Source: Alteromonadaceae bacterium
Lineage (GTDB): Bacteria; Pseudomonadota; Gammaproteobacteria; Enterobacterales; Alteromonadaceae
Length of the DNA: 64,000 nt
Assembly: GCA_013216015.1 (NCBI GenBank)
Contig: JABSOI010000011.1
Location: 94,459 to 158,458 of the forward strand
Reading direction: 5' to 3'
The notes under the pieces are model-generated. The model saw only the letters and a list, made by a program, of their open reading frames with translations. It did no database searches and was not told where the DNA came from. Shown here one piece after another: positions 37,820 through 48,685 of the stretch (its first letter is position 1; every line of letters starts with the position of its first letter). Made by a program: the position numbers and the translations under genes.

Positions 37820-38395
37820 ATCAGTAGTGATTGTTATTATTAATAATAAAATTAATGATAAATCGTGCACACTTTGCATCAATATATTTATTTGAATTTC
37901 TGTTTAAAGAAAAAGTAAATAGCAGGTTGATATTTTTAAAGTTGTTTGAATTACAAGCTGAATTGACACAAAGGATAACCTTAAGTAACCTTTATGTAGA
38001 TAAATGATCAAAGAAATGTAAAATGGAAATACAAGATTTAATTAACCGGTTAGATTGAGTTTCATCGAAAGGAATTAGCGTTTTTCAACCCAAATGCAGG
38101 AAAGAATTTATTTCAAAATGAAATGTCATGATTTTTAGATAACAAACATCTTTTGAAGCTCTTTACTCTAGATATATTAAGGAGCCAGAGTTCTGATTAT
38201 AAAGAGAAAGATTAACCTATATTTGAAGACTAACACCATTCTCTCGTGACAAGGAAGTTATCTATTATTCTGTGTATTATTTGTTATTCCAACCACATAT
38301 AAATATTTTTAGTAAACCATTACATAAATGTACTTTTGGTTACAGAGTATTTTGTGAGAAAATACGAAGCTGTTAGTAACATGAAGGAAATAACT
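37820..38395. other. Long AT-rich gap upstream of the DUF418 gene
   Basis: No convincing coding frame on either strand. Short frames such as the 11-codon one at about 38021 could be remnants. The promoter of the DUF418 gene should lie here; I could not place it with confidence. Confidence 0.4.
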
Positions 38396-39973
38396 ATGGC
38401 TGAAAGTACCACAAGCCAATCGGAAACCGAAAATTCACTTGCTGAACGGGAAATAGAAAGTTTTGCGCCAATAGCGGCAACGAAGCGTATTGATGCTATG
38501 GATATTCTGCGTGGTTTTGCCTTAATTGGCATATTATTGATGAATATTGAGTTTTTTAATCGAGCCTTGTTTCATTCGCTTACATTCGATCTCAGTTTGA
38601 CAGGTCTGGACCATGCTGCTGGTTGGTTAGTTCGGTGTTTTGTCGAAGGTAAATTCTATAAATTATTTGCTTTGCTTTTTGGTATGGGCTTTGCGGTAAT
38701 GTTAATCAGGGCAAGAGAGGATAATCGACCTTTTGCTGCATGGTTTATCCGACGAATGATGGTACTTTTGAGTTTTGGTTTGTTCCATATGATCTTTATC
38801 TGGGGAGGTGATATTCTGCTTAATTATGCTTTCACAGGGTTAGTTTTTCTTGGGTTGATCTATGTATTGCGCATAGAACGATTAAAAAAATATGATAATC
38901 CAGGCTTTTTTTTGAAATTAGGTTTGATATGGCTAGCCGTTCCATTTATCGCGATATCAATTGGTGGTATAGGTTATGGTGTTGGTTTTGATCATGAAAA
39001 ATTAGTTCAACGTTGGCAGGAAGAGCAGAAAATTACTTCAATGGTTGCATCACAGGAAGAATCTTTTAACGAGCAAGTAGCAAAGAATGAAAATAGTGAA
39101 TCATTATTAGTTGACGATTCAATCGATAAAGGTTTGATAGAAAATAACGTATCATTAGACACCAATGAAAATAAAACTACTGAAAAAAGTGAAGACGTAA
39201 CAGATGAAGCTGTTGAAAATGAAGAATTGACGGAGGAGGAGGAACGTCAGCAAACAGTGACAGAAATACTCAAAGGCAAACAAAGTATGGATACAAGAGT
39301 AAATAAAGATCTTGCCGCCTATACTCAAGACAGTTATTGGAAAGCAACAGTTTACCGTGTTGAGTTTGCGAAGAATTTAGTTTCTTTCTCTCCAATATTC
39401 ACTTTTACATTATTATTGCCAATATTTTGCTTAGGTTACTGGTTAATATCTAGCGGTATCATGAGAAATCACCGGGAGAAAAAACATATATTTAAACCTA
39501 TGGCATGGATTGGTATGAGTTTAGGATTAATTTTAACTGTTGGCGGATTAATCATTATACAACACCCGGCGGTTGCGGAAATTAAAATAGTAAGGTGGGC
39601 TGGAAATACATTATATTCAGTAGGGCAATTTGTAATGGCTGCTGGTTATTTAGGTTTGATTGTTTGTTTGATTGGTACAAATCGCGGAAATGCTTGTTTA
39701 AGTTGTTTGGCTCCTTTGGGGCGTATGGCGTTAACGAATTACATTATGCAGTCAGTTATTTTGACTAGTGTGTTTTATGGTTACGCCGGTGGCTTGTATG
39801 GACAAATATCAAGAGCACCACAAATGTTAATGGTTTTAGTTATTATTGTTTTTCAAATACTATTTTCACGCTGGTGGTTAAATCGTTATCAATTCGGTCC
39901 GTTAGAATGGGTGTGGCGTAGTTTGACATACAAAAGGTTTCAACCGATGAAGATTAATCCGGTAAGTCTTTAA
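38396..39973 (+). CDS. DUF418 family inner-membrane protein
   Basis: A 525-residue membrane protein. After a short Ser/Glu-rich N-terminus come RIDAMDILRGFALIGILLMNIEFF and LFGMGFAVMLIRA, the DUF418 N-terminal signatures (heparan-alpha-glucosaminide acetyltransferase-like fold), then several helices and the C-terminal DUF418 domain ending in FGPLEWVWRSLTY. An acidic loop of about 100 residues (near 205-310) is unusually long. I chose ATG at 38396 because AAGGA lies seven bases upstream; ATG at 38381 and TTG at 38336 are alternatives. Function is unknown. Confidence 0.85.
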   Translation: MAESTTSQSETENSLAEREIESFAPIAATKRIDAMDILRGFALIGILLMNIEFFNRALFHSLTFDLSLTGLDHAAGWLVRCFVEGKFYKLFALLFGMGFAVMLIRAREDNRPFAAWFIRRMMVLLSFGLFHMIFIWGGDILLNYAFTGLVFLGLIYVLRIERLKKYDNPGFFLKLGLIWLAVPFIAISIGGIGYGVGFDHEKLVQRWQEEQKITSMVASQEESFNEQVAKNENSESLLVDDSIDKGLIENNVSLDTNENKTTEKSEDVTDEAVENEELTEEEERQQTVTEILKGKQSMDTRVNKDLAAYTQDSYWKATVYRVEFAKNLVSFSPIFTFTLLLPIFCLGYWLISSGIMRNHREKKHIFKPMAWIGMSLGLILTVGGLIIIQHPAVAEIKIVRWAGNTLYSVGQFVMAAGYLGLIVCLIGTNRGNACLSCLAPLGRMALTNYIMQSVILTSVFYGYAGGLYGQISRAPQMLMVLVIIVFQILFSRWWLNRYQFGPLEWVWRSLTYKRFQPMKINPVSL

Positions 39974-40060
39974 TTATTGCGCTAACGATCAGCTTTGGGT
40001 GGGAATTAATAAATAGAAAGCAATATATGAAAAGTAATACCAGATAACATAACTAATATA

Positions 40061-40102
40061 AAAAAAGGAGCGAGCATAATTTTTATTCTGCCTGCTCTTT
40101 TA
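40061..40102. terminator. Probable terminator between convergent DUF418 gene and ubiK
   Basis: An A-run, an imperfect stem (GGAGCGAGC against GCCTGCTC) and a T-rich flank on either side fit a weak bidirectional terminator between convergent genes. Confidence 0.45.
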
Positions 40103-40118
40103 TCCCGCTGAATAGGGC

Positions 40119-40388
40119 TTAACTTGATTCGCCTTGTTCACCGCTCGCTAGTTTCTCTTCAAGTTCAGCCAATTTTGTTTCCAAAGCTGTTAGTTGTTGA
40201 CGAGTTTTAATAAGAACTTGAGTTTGTACGTCAAATTCTTCACGGGAAACTACGTCTAATTGAGATAATTTGTTTTGTAATATTGATTTAGTTTTATCTT
40301 CAAGATCATTCGCTAAATTTTTTAAGCTACTGGGAATCGCATCGGCGACTTGTTTGGCTATGTCTTCAATTTTTTTGGCATTAATCAT
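40119..40388 (-). CDS. ubiK: UbiK (YqiC) ubiquinone assembly accessory factor
   Basis: An 89-residue helical protein: amphipathic N-terminal helix IEDIAKQVADAIPSSLKNL, then VSREEFDVQTQVLIKTRQQL and a C-terminal coiled coil LTALETKLAELEEKL that trimerises. UbiK binds UbiJ and is needed for aerobic ubiquinone synthesis. ubiJ is in the same window at 46953 but not adjacent. It is divergent from rep with about 185 bases between. Confidence 0.92.
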   Translation of the reverse strand: MINAKKIEDIAKQVADAIPSSLKNLANDLEDKTKSILQNKLSQLDVVSREEFDVQTQVLIKTRQQLTALETKLAELEEKLASGEQGESS

Positions 40389-40574
40389 AAATATCTCTAG
40401 GTTGAGTTAATTAGCTATAATAGTACAAAATATGGATTATTAAGCAAAATATCAAGAGAAGAAATAGATTAGCTATTTTTCCTTAAGCCAAAATGAGGTA
40501 AAATCAGCGGGTTAATCGTTAAAGTGTCTCGGCTTTCCCATCAATTTTTATCCTTAAGATGTTAAATAATCACA

Positions 40575-42593
40575 ATGAAATTAAATCCCGGTCAAAATGA
40601 AGCAGTAAAATATGTCAGTGGTCCATGCCTGGTCCTAGCTGGCGCAGGCAGTGGTAAAACGGGGGTTATCTGTCAGAAAATTGCGTATCTGATCCAGAAG
40701 TGTGGTTATAAAGCGAGAAATATTGCCGCGGTAACTTTTACCAATAAAGCAGCACGCGAAATGAAAGAACGTGTTGGAAAGATGCTTGGTAAAGATTTAA
40801 CTCGTGGCTTAACGGTATCAACTTTCCATTCTTTAGGTTTAGATATTGTTCGTCGGGAGATTAAAACTTTAGGTTATAAACCTGGTTTTACTTTATTTGA
40901 CGATCAAGACAGCATGGCTTTATTAAAAGAACTCACTGCGGATGAATTTGATGGTGACAAAGATTTATTAAGTAAGCTGCAATCGATGATTTCAAACTGG
41001 AAGAATGATTTGCATTTACCTGATGCGGCAATAAAAATGTCTGGTGATGCTGATACTGCTCAATACGCGGAATTCTATGCGAGTTATCAAAAACACATGA
41101 AGGCTTTTAATGCGCTGGACTTCGATGACTTAATTTTAATTCCGACATTATTATTAAAGAATTTTCCGGAAGTCAGAAATCGCTGGCAAAATAAAATCCG
41201 TTACATGTTAGTGGATGAATATCAGGATACCAATGCCAGTCAGTATGAAATGGTTAAACTTATTGCTGGCGAAAAAGGACTTTTAACGGTAGTTGGTGAC
41301 GACGATCAGTCAATATATTCATGGCGGGGTGCTAAACCACAAAATTTAGTCTTGCTTGGGGAGGATTATCCCAGTCTAAAATTGATTAAGTTAGAGCAAA
41401 ATTATCGTTCAAGTGGCCGTATTTTAAAATGCGCCAATGTGCTGATTGCCAATAATCCTCATGTTTACGATAAAGCATTATTTAGTGAATTAGCCTACGG
41501 TGTTGAGCTGCGGGTAATACAAACTAAAAATGAAGAAAATGAAGTTGAGCGTATTGTTGGCGAATTAATCGGTCACCGTTTCTTGAATAAGAGTCAGTTT
41601 AGAAATTATGCAATTTTATATCGTGGTAATCATCAATCACGTTTATTAGAAAAAGCATTAATGACCAACCGTATTCCGTACAAAATCAGTGGTGGTACTT
41701 CGTTTTTTTCACGCTCTGAAATTAAAGACGTGATGGCGTATTTAAGGGTATTGGTGAATCCTGATGATGATAATGCTTTTTTACGGATTGTAAATGTACC
41801 ACGTCGTGAAAACGGGCCAACAACATTAGAAAAATTGGGTAGTTACGCTAATATTAGACAAATTAGTATGTTTGCTGCAAGTTTTGAGCTTGGCTTGGAG
41901 CAACATTTAACGGGACGAGGCTTAGTTAGTATTCAACGTTTCACAAACTGGTTGGTGGGAACGGCTGACCACGCTGAACGAGGTGATACCGCAGCAGTAT
42001 TACGGTCAATGATCCGCGAAATTAACTATGAAGATTGGTTATACGATACATCACCCAGTGCGAAAGCTGCAGAAATGCGAATGAAAAATGTAACTCAGCT
42101 ATTCAGTTGGGTAACCGAAATGCTGGAAGGTTCTGATGATGAAGAACCAATGACCCTCGCGCAGGTTGTTACTCGTTTAACCTTGCGTGACATGATGGAG
42201 CGCAATGAAGAAGAAGATAACTCTGATCAAGTGCAGCTGATGACTTTGCATGCTTCAAAAGGGCTGGAATTTCCTTATGTATTCTTAATCGGTATGGAAG
42301 AAGGCCTGCTGCCCCATCAAACCAGCATAGACGAAGGCAGTGTTGAGGAAGAACGTCGCTTAGCTTATGTTGGCATTACCCGTGCCCAGCGAGAGTTGAT
42401 CTTCACCTATGCACGGGAACGTCGGCAATTTGGTGAAGTTTCCCGAACGGAAGCGAGTAGATTTTTACACGAGTTGCCGCAAGATGACTTAATTTGGGAA
42501 CTAGGACAAACGAAAAAAAGTGCTGAGCATAAAGAGCAGTCAGCAAAAAATGGGGTTGCGGGTTTGAGAGCAGCATTGCTTAAGAAAAAATAG
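40575..42593 (+). CDS. rep: ATP-dependent DNA helicase Rep
   Basis: Superfamily 1A helicase of 672 residues, E. coli Rep length. Walker A AGAGSGKT at 22-29, motif [37 protein letters not shown], and [15 protein letters not shown]. It clears proteins from DNA ahead of the replication fork. Unlike UvrD (11905-14079) it ends soon after the helicase core with a short basic tail, here ending AALLKKK, that in E. coli Rep binds DnaB. Confidence 0.96.
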   Translation: MKLNPGQNEAVKYVSGPCLVLAGAGSGKTGVICQKIAYLIQKCGYKARNIAAVTFTNKAAREMKERVGKMLGKDLTRGLTVSTFHSLGLDIVRREIKTLGYKPGFTLFDDQDSMALLKELTADEFDGDKDLLSKLQSMISNWKNDLHLPDAAIKMSGDADTAQYAEFYASYQKHMKAFNALDFDDLILIPTLLLKNFPEVRNRWQNKIRYMLVDEYQDTNASQYEMVKLIAGEKGLLTVVGDDDQSIYSWRGAKPQNLVLLGEDYPSLKLIKLEQNYRSSGRILKCANVLIANNPHVYDKALFSELAYGVELRVIQTKNEENEVERIVGELIGHRFLNKSQFRNYAILYRGNHQSRLLEKALMTNRIPYKISGGTSFFSRSEIKDVMAYLRVLVNPDDDNAFLRIVNVPRRENGPTTLEKLGSYANIRQISMFAASFELGLEQHLTGRGLVSIQRFTNWLVGTADHAERGDTAAVLRSMIREINYEDWLYDTSPSAKAAEMRMKNVTQLFSWVTEMLEGSDDEEPMTLAQVVTRLTLRDMMERNEEEDNSDQVQLMTLHASKGLEFPYVFLIGMEEGLLPHQTSIDEGSVEEERRLAYVGITRAQRELIFTYARERRQFGEVSRTEASRFLHELPQDDLIWELGQTKKSAEHKEQSAKNGVAGLRAALLKKK

Positions 42594-42793
42594 GGCAGTA
42601 GTGGTATTTGTTCAAATCTGATCATGCTGTTTTAGACTAGATAAGATTAGACAATCTAATATTCCCTTTTACCACTTTGCTGTCTCAATTTTGTTGCTAA
42701 AATAGGGTGAAATTTTTGACGCAATACCAGTAATGGTCAAATTTATTTGGAATAACTTCTAATTTATTCATTCAACGTCAAGTCATGTTAATT

Positions 42794-43140
42794 TTATTGG
42801 CCATCTTCGATGTGTTCCAGTAATTTTTTCTGGCGTGTGGTTCGGTGTTTATCAGTTTCTTCGTGAGAACCCAAGAATAACCTACATAGACGCTTATTTT
42901 CAGCAACGTTATATAATGTGTAAGTAAAAGTAGGAACACGGCAAAAGAAAAATAGTCGATTTATTTTGCCGCAGTGCTTTAGGGATACGGAAAGGTCCGG
43001 TAAAAAATGTTTTTCTTCTTGTGTAAATGCGCTCTTGAGCCACCTTTGCAATGCTATGATGGCGACGTCATTTTTCCGTTCCAGGGCACAACAGAAATAA
43101 AAATGGGTGAAAATATCAGGTGCCTGCTGAAACTTTAGCG
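42794..43140 (-). pseudogene. Possible LysR-type C-terminal remnant
   Basis: An open frame without a start codon runs on the minus strand. Between about 43010 and 43110 it reads ALERKNDVAIIALQRWLKSA, which resembles the final helix of LysR regulators; the rest, to the stop at 42794, is not recognisable. It partly overlaps the GNAT relic on the other strand. Weak evidence. Confidence 0.25.
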
Positions 43141-43141
43141 G

Positions 43142-43358
43142 GATCTGGGTTATGCACTACTCGAAAAATATTACCGTCAGGGTTATGTGATGGAAGCGGC
43201 GGAGGCCGTGCTGGAACATGCTAAAAATGTGCTAGGTTTGAGCGGGTGTTAACAAGGTTTCAATTCGGGTATTAGAAAAGTTAGGCTTTGAAGCCGAAGA
43301 GGAATTTAATTTCCCCGGTTATGATTGCGCAAGCAAAATTTTTGCAATTAAGGTGTAG
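43142..43358 (+). pseudogene. Broken GNAT acetyltransferase
   Basis: Two pieces in different frames make a GNAT C-terminal half. The first (43142-43250) reads DLGYALLEKYYRQGYVMEAA then AVLEHAKNVLGL, the acetyl-CoA loop and following helix. The second (43248-43358) reads VNKVSIRVLEKLGFEAEEEF, the last helix and strand. The join has a frameshift and a deletion, and the N-terminal half is gone. It is the RimJ-like group of N-acetyltransferases. Confidence 0.75.
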
Positions 43359-43479
43359 CAATGCGTTGTTGTTAACGTATAAAGCAGAGTACAGGATTGG
43401 AAATATTGGACATGAAGTTGTTCGTATAAAATTAAAAGCTAATAAGTTATTGCATCAGAATAATTCTGATGAATGAGGC

Positions 43480-43973
43480 GTTAGATAGCAATGCAAATAT
43501 TGAGGCAAGGTGTAGTATGATAACAAAGCTAGAACATTCGAATGAAGATATTGCAAATCAAATTTACACTATTTTTCAAAATTCTTATAAAGTTGAAGCA
43601 CAACTTATTGACGTCCTTGATTTTCCGCCACTATTACGAAGTGCTAAAGACATAGTCAATTCAAAAACTGATTTTTATGGTTTTAGTGATAATAATTGTC
43701 TCGCTGCAATTATTGAAATAGTAATTGAAGATAAGCACCTAGAAATTAATAGTTTAACTGTCGACCCAAAGTATTTTAGGAAAGGTATCGCAGGCAAATT
43801 GATAAGCTATATTCTAGATGCATTTGAATTTACAGAAGCAATTGTAGAAACAGCTGTTGTAAATAAGCCAGCAATTAATTTATACAAGAAACATGGTTTT
43901 GTTGAATTTAAAAGATGGACTCCCTCACATGGTATTGAAAAACTAGCAATGTCGGTTCAATATGCTATCTAAC
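43480..43973 (+). repeat. attC-like boxes flanking a GNAT gene
   Basis: GTTAGATAGC (43480-43489) before the gene and GCTATCTAAC (43964-43973) at its stop are exact complements. They fit the integron core consensus GTTRRRY (GTTAGAT) and RYYYAAC (ATCTAAC), the places where a mobile gene cassette begins and ends. Complete attC sites were not found on either side and no integrase is present, so this may be a stranded cassette or coincidence. Confidence 0.4.
43517..43972 (+). CDS. GNAT-family N-acetyltransferase
   Basis: A 151-residue acetyltransferase. The central beta-strand and loop are LEINSLTVDPKYFRKGIAGKL (pyrophosphate loop RKGIAGKL, about residues 95-102), and the C-terminal INLYKKHGFVEF is motif B. 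I chose ATG at 43517 with AAGG six bases upstream rather than the longer frame from 43469. Substrate unknown. AT-rich, in a stretch of relics, with cassette-like flanking boxes. Confidence 0.85.
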   Translation: MITKLEHSNEDIANQIYTIFQNSYKVEAQLIDVLDFPPLLRSAKDIVNSKTDFYGFSDNNCLAAIIEIVIEDKHLEINSLTVDPKYFRKGIAGKLISYILDAFEFTEAIVETAVVNKPAINLYKKHGFVEFKRWTPSHGIEKLAMSVQYAI

Positions 43974-44342
43974 AAATGCATGAAATGGATTCGCGAACCT
44001 GTTTATCTCGCAAGTCATAAAGGCTGCCAAAGCGAAGAGGATAATAGGTGTGCAAACATCATAGGCTAGAGAGTAGCTCTCTCAATAAAAAGCCGCATAT
44101 ACGACCGCATCTTAATCTGTATAATGTGAAATTATTACTTGTAAAAAACGTGGAGTCTATTTACGCGATAGAACGTTTATAGGTCATGCCCGCTGTTTTA
44201 TCATTGGGCTGGCATCTGTTTCTTAAAAATGTTTATTCTTTAAGCCTTAACAATCGAGTCCATAGTTCCGATTTAGGTGATCCTAATCATTAAAAAATCG
44301 AAAGCTATGAATATATACGTCTAATATATCCTTTAACAATAG
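43974..44342. other. Non-coding stretch in the accessory region
   Basis: I see no gene, RNA or repeat that I can support here. Confidence 0.4.
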
Positions 44343-44647
44343 CTATAACTTTAACTGTCCAGACAACTGCTCAAATTTAGTTAAATCCCATGAATAATCT
44401 GTCGCGAGTTTAATCCCGTCAGTTAATAATTCTCGACTGTTTTTACCGTTGCCAAGCTGTGATTCGGCCATCGCAGAGTAGTATTGCCAGTTTGGATTCT
44501 TCGCTTCTTGTATGGCAACATACTCTAATAATGTTTTTGCTGATAGGCTTGGTTGGCAAGTGTCATGTCTGCCTGAACTGATTGAACGTATAAACTAATG
44601 AATAAAAAAAGTGATAAGCGTTTTAAAATTTGAGATATAGACTGCAT
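44343..44647 (-). pseudogene. Small exported TPR-like protein, frameshifted
   Basis: ATG at 44645-44647 opens a signal peptide (LSLFLFISLYVQSVQA, cleavage before DMTLANQAYQ), then the frame stops shortly after at TAG. The adjacent frame continues sensibly with AKTLLEYVAIQEAKNPNWQY through SAMAESQLGNGKNSRELL to a stop at 44343. One missing base near 44550, or a larger internal deletion, separates the halves. The second half resembles a tetratricopeptide pair. No family name can be given. Confidence 0.6.
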
Positions 44648-44707
44648 GAAATTGTATTTCCATATTATATTATTTTAATTTCAACAATGACAAAACATCG
44701 AAGGTGT

Positions 44708-44941
44708 TTATTCTCTAATTATTTGTCTTCTATTTTTTGTCTTATTTGTGTCTGGCTTCTTTTTCTGTGGACGATAACCCTGGCATTGAGATTCTGTCGG
44801 GCCTACCCATGCTTCGCTATTCTTTGCGGGGTCAAACTTCGGGTTTGGCAGGGGAACAAACGCTTTCGTATCAAAAAGGTGATGTGTGATCAACTTATCA
44901 AGCCCCTGCATCTTTTCAGAGTAACGTTCAGTAGGTATGGC
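44708..44941 (-). pseudogene. C-terminal relic, possibly of a sulfatase
   Basis: The minus-strand frame reads IPTERYSEKMQGLDKLITHH, then FDTKAFVPLPNPKFDPAKNS and a basic tail to the stop. The pattern of a helix, then P-x-PNP-x-FDP, occurs at the C-terminus of exported sulfatases of marine bacteria. There is an in-frame stop directly upstream and no enzyme core, so it is at most a remnant. Tentative. Confidence 0.35.
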
Positions 44942-44963
44942 CTAAATAACAGGCTCTTGAGTC

Positions 44964-45179
44964 CTAGCTAGGATATAGATGTTGTATTATCTCATTATGT
45001 AAACTTGTAATGAGATTGAGTACTTTTTTATTGTTTAAATCGAGAATAACCCATCCGTCTGTACCTAATATTTCAATTTCTTTGATTGTGATTTTTTCAG
45101 GTTGGTCATAGCCTTGCGTTCCTTTCAGGCGAAATATACCCTGTTTGGTATGCAAGCGAGTAATATTAAATGTAGGCAT
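44964..45179 (-). CDS. Small hypothetical protein
   Basis: A 71-residue frame, MPTFNITRLHTKQGIFRLKG to a C-terminal helix NNKKVLNLITSLHNEIIQHL. It alternates beta-like and helical stretches as a small folded domain would, with no signal peptide or membrane segment. No family recognised and the ribosome site is weak. It follows ubiB on the same strand after about 60 bases and might be co-transcribed with ubiE-ubiJ-ubiB. Confidence 0.5.
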   Translation of the reverse strand: MPTFNITRLHTKQGIFRLKGTQGYDQPEKITIKEIEILGTDGWVILDLNNKKVLNLITSLHNEIIQHLYPS

Positions 45180-45240
45180 ATACCAATTCCATTGCGTTTA
45201 TTCTCTTTTTACGCGTTTAAAAGGTTTGCTAGGCTTGTTA

Positions 45241-46893
45241 TTAATCTTTCCCCAACGCCAATAAGATAAATATCATACTAATTCCAGAGGTAATTGCTGC
45301 AACAGTTTGTTGATGTTGATTTAAAAGTATGGCTGAGCCAATGATAAAACCACCAGCGAGCACACTAAATACTAACTTTTTATTTTGTCTTTGCTGCTGT
45401 TTAATCATATCTTTTAGTAGCTTAGCTTGTAGATGATGGTTTTCTTTACTTGCTTTTAAATAGTCATAAAAAAGATCAGGTATTTCTGGTAATTTTTCAT
45501 TCCAGAAAGGTAAATTTTCTTTAACCTTACGAAATACCGCTTTGACCCCCATTTGTTCTTTTACCCAATTTTCTAAAAAGGGTTTAGCGGTTTTCCATAA
45601 ATCGAGTTGTGGGTATAATTGTCGGCCTAACCCTTCGATATACAGTAAGGTTTTCTGTAATAAAACTAATTGTGGTTGCACTTCCATGTTAAAACGGCGA
45701 GCGGTATTGAATAAGTTTACTAATACCTGACCAAAAGATATTTCCGATAAGGGTTTATTGAAAATGGGCTCACAGACAGTACGAATGGCAAATTCAAATT
45801 CGTCAACACTGGTTTCTGGTGGCACCCAGCCTGAATCTACGTGTAATTGTGCTACTTTAAGATAATCTCGATTAAAAAATGCGACAAAGTTTTCTGCCAA
45901 ATAACGTTTATCTTCACGGTTCAACGTACCAACAATGCCACAATCTATCGCAATCCACGTTGGATCCTGAGGATCGGTAGCATTAACAAAAACATTGCCC
46001 GGATGCATGTCAGCGTGAAAAAAACTATCTCTGAAAACTTGAGTGAAAAATACTTCAACCCCGCGTTCAGCGAGTAATTTCATATTAACCCCAAGGTCTT
46101 GCAATGTTTCGATTTCACCAACGCCAATGCCATAAATACGCTCCATGACCAAGACGTTTTTATAGCAAAATTCACTATGAATTTCAGGTACATATAAAAC
46201 GCTATCGCTTGCCTCGCCTTGTTCAAAATTGCGTTTGAGCTGAATGGCGTTAGCTGCTTCCCTATTTAGATCCAGCTCGTCTAAAATGGTTTTCTTATAT
46301 TCTGCGACTACTTCATTTGGACGTAATCTTTTTCCATCAGGTAACCAGCGGGCGACAAGGCTGGCAACTCGCGACATTACTTTAAGATCAGCTAAAATGG
46401 TTTGACTGATATCAGGGCGCAATACTTTAATAACTATTGTTTGTTCACATTGCTGGGTATCAATATTTTGAATCAATGTTGCAGTATGCACCTGGGCAAT
46501 AGAGGCCGAGGCTAATGGTACTAAGTCAAAATCATAGAAATTTTGCTTGAATGTTTCTTCGCCTATTGCTTCGACAATTAGGTCTTTTGCAATTTGGCCA
46601 TTAAAAGCGGGAACCTTATCTTGCAGTAAAGCTAATTCGTTGGCAAAATCTGGCGGTAATAAATCACGTCGGGTTGAAAGCATTTGGCCAAATTTAATAA
46701 AAACTGGACCAAGTTCTTCTATCGCAAGGCGAACACGCAGTGATGCCGCTTTATTACGGTGTTTATTACGTAGCCAAAATAAACTTAGACGGGCGAGTTT
46801 GGCATACCACGGCAGAAGCTTTTGTGGGATCAGTTCATCTAAGCCAAAATGTAAAAATGTTTTAACAATACGATATAGACGTAAACTGCTCAC
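45241..46893 (-). CDS. ubiB: UbiB, atypical kinase/ATPase of ubiquinone synthesis
   Basis: ABC1/ADCK-family protein of 550 residues. The invariant KxGQ motif is KFGQ at 67-70 followed by [10 protein letters not shown]; the kinase-like core has [21 protein letters not shown] and AIDCGIVG. Two membrane helices lie at the C-terminus (about 500-548). UbiB extracts or gates hydrophobic ubiquinone intermediates at the inner membrane. It follows ubiJ by 59 bases that contain a direct repeat of TTTTTTGTTAGTG. Confidence 0.96.
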   Translation of the reverse strand: MSSLRLYRIVKTFLHFGLDELIPQKLLPWYAKLARLSLFWLRNKHRNKAASLRVRLAIEELGPVFIKFGQMLSTRRDLLPPDFANELALLQDKVPAFNGQIAKDLIVEAIGEETFKQNFYDFDLVPLASASIAQVHTATLIQNIDTQQCEQTIVIKVLRPDISQTILADLKVMSRVASLVARWLPDGKRLRPNEVVAEYKKTILDELDLNREAANAIQLKRNFEQGEASDSVLYVPEIHSEFCYKNVLVMERIYGIGVGEIETLQDLGVNMKLLAERGVEVFFTQVFRDSFFHADMHPGNVFVNATDPQDPTWIAIDCGIVGTLNREDKRYLAENFVAFFNRDYLKVAQLHVDSGWVPPETSVDEFEFAIRTVCEPIFNKPLSEISFGQVLVNLFNTARRFNMEVQPQLVLLQKTLLYIEGLGRQLYPQLDLWKTAKPFLENWVKEQMGVKAVFRKVKENLPFWNEKLPEIPDLFYDYLKASKENHHLQAKLLKDMIKQQQRQNKKLVFSVLAGGFIIGSAILLNQHQQTVAAITSGISMIFILLALGKD

Positions 46894-46952
46894 GATTAAC
46901 CTTTTAGTTTTTTTGTTAGTGTTTTTTGTTAGTGTTGTTTTATTAAAGTTGT

Positions 46953-47624
46953 TTATTCATGTGGTTTTTTATTTTGCGTAGTTTCTGCCATTAAATTAGT
47001 TAATTGGTCAATACGTTTAGCTAAGTCATTAGTCTGACGGGATAATACATCGACCTGACTATTAAAGTGCATTATTTGGCTGCGTGTCACCACCAGACGT
47101 TTTTCATGAACTAACCACTCACTGGCATCTGCGGTAATTTGTTTAGCAGCAAAAGATAGTTTACTGCATAGTTTATCAAGGAGTTGTGACAATTTGTAAG
47201 TTGGTATATCGCCAATATGTCTGGCAACTTCTGACTGCCAATCAATGTCAATGCTTTCAGCTAAACTGGCAAAGCCTTGGGCTGTTTTTATATCGCCATC
47301 AATGTCTAACTTATCTTGTTTAATTAGCTCTGTCAGTTTTTTTTCTTTTTGAAGTTGAATAAGGGTTTTTATACTGGTTTTAATTGTGCAGTCAGCGCTT
47401 TGGCTTATTGTCGTAACCAAAATTTGATTGTTCTTTGAACTGGTATAAACACTGAAACTTAATGGAAAACCCAACTCTTCTAATATTATCGTCAGCGTTT
47501 TCTGTGATAACCGTGTTAGATCCTCAGTTCCTTGCTCATTAAGTGATAGAGCTTTATTGATAATAATTTCAAGAGCTGAGCAAAGCGCTTGTTGATGCAT
47601 TACTTGTTCATTAAAAGTGCTCAT
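46953..47624 (-). CDS. ubiJ: UbiJ, SCP2-domain lipid-binding factor of the Ubi complex
   Basis: A 223-residue UbiJ: N-terminal SCP2 lipid-binding domain (about 15-115), conserved [20 protein letters not shown], and a C-terminal coiled coil (about 180-215). It binds ubiquinone intermediates in the soluble Ubi complex together with UbiK, whose gene is at 40119. The order ubiE-ubiJ-ubiB is the standard one. Confidence 0.93.
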   Translation of the reverse strand: MSTFNEQVMHQQALCSALEIIINKALSLNEQGTEDLTRLSQKTLTIILEELGFPLSFSVYTSSKNNQILVTTISQSADCTIKTSIKTLIQLQKEKKLTELIKQDKLDIDGDIKTAQGFASLAESIDIDWQSEVARHIGDIPTYKLSQLLDKLCSKLSFAAKQITADASEWLVHEKRLVVTRSQIMHFNSQVDVLSRQTNDLAKRIDQLTNLMAETTQNKKPHE

Positions 47625-47753
47625 TAAAAGAACCCGTCATTTATACTTTTACACTCCATGCTTTAGTTAGTCCAATTCACACAAATATCTGGTTAAAAAA
47701 TACTTGGTTAATCAAGCGATTAGTAAGTTAAATATTATGATTTGTGCACAAAG

Positions 47754-48533
47754 TTAAAATTTATATCCCTTATGCAAAGCAACAACACCACCCGTTAAAT
47801 TTTTATAAGTCGTTTGTTCAAAACCTGCATTTTCCATCATCCCTTTTAATGTTTCTTGATCAGGGTGCATACGAATTGATTCTGCAAGATATTGGTAACT
47901 GTCGCCATCTTTAGCCACTATTTGGCCAATTTTAGGTAAAATATTAAAAGAATAGAAGTCGTAAGCTTTATTGACTAATTCATGCTCTGGTTTAGAGAAC
48001 TCTAAAATTAATAAGCGTCCTCCTGGTTTTAACACTGAATAAATAGAACGCAGGGCTTTGTCTTTGTCGGTGACATTGCGTAATCCAAAGGCAATGGTAA
48101 CAATATCAAAGGTATTTTCTTCAAATGGCAGACTTTCAGCATTGGCTTGTACGTATTCAATATTTTGTACTAAGCCTTTATCACGGAGTTTGTCACGGCC
48201 GACGTTTAACATTGAACTATTGATATCAGCAAGTACGACTTTTCCATCACGGCCAACTAATTTAGAAAACTTTGCGGTTAAATCGCCGGTGCCTCCCGCT
48301 AAATCAAGCACTGTATTGCCCGGACGAACACCACTTGCGTCAATTGTGAAGCGTTTCCACAAACGGTGAACACCAAAAGACATCAGATCGTTCATCACAT
48401 CGTATTGTTGTGCCACCGAATGAAAAACACCAGCAACCATTGATGCTTTATCAGTTTTTTCAACGGTTTTATAACCGAAATGTGTGGTGTTTTCTGAGTC
48501 GTTTTTTTGAGGTTTTTGATCTTGTCCTGACAT
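47754..48533 (-). CDS. ubiE: UbiE, ubiquinone/menaquinone C-methyltransferase
   Basis: SAM-dependent methyltransferase of 259 residues. [29 protein letters not shown], the SAM loop [15 protein letters not shown] and [15 protein letters not shown] are diagnostic. The frame opens at 48626 but homology and size set the start at ATG 48533 (MSGQDQKP). It is first in ubiEJB. tatABC, which follow ubiB in E. coli, are not in this window. Confidence 0.96.
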   Translation of the reverse strand: MSGQDQKPQKNDSENTTHFGYKTVEKTDKASMVAGVFHSVAQQYDVMNDLMSFGVHRLWKRFTIDASGVRPGNTVLDLAGGTGDLTAKFSKLVGRDGKVVLADINSSMLNVGRDKLRDKGLVQNIEYVQANAESLPFEENTFDIVTIAFGLRNVTDKDKALRSIYSVLKPGGRLLILEFSKPEHELVNKAYDFYSFNILPKIGQIVAKDGDSYQYLAESIRMHPDQETLKGMMENAGFEQTTYKNLTGGVVALHKGYKF

Positions 48534-48636
48534 CTTGACTTCACTAATCACTATAATTGTAGATAGTTTACTGCAACCCCTGCCAATCAACAAATTTATT
48601 GTCGTTTTACCAAAGGGTATAAACAATTCACCAAAT

Positions 48637-48660
48637 CCCCGTATTTACCGACGTACGGGG
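48637..48660 (-). terminator. Hairpin after the ABC permease gene
   Basis: CCCCGTA (48637-48643) and its complement (48654-48660) form a GC-rich stem with a 10-base loop, 25 bases past the permease stop on the minus strand. The T-run after it is short, so termination strength is uncertain. Confidence 0.5.
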
Positions 48661-48685
48661 AATAATTCCACAGCATTATTCTAAA

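Noticed and set aside
42794..43051. 85-codon frame as a RelE/HigB-type toxin
   Set aside because: I compared it by eye with these toxin families and saw no conserved core; a LysR tail remnant explains part of it better.
44630..44971. 113-codon plus-strand open frame
   Set aside because: No ribosome site, odd composition, and the opposite strand carries two recognisable relics.
48534..48626. N-terminal extension of UbiE
   Set aside because: Not conserved; ATG 48533 gives the normal length and alignment.
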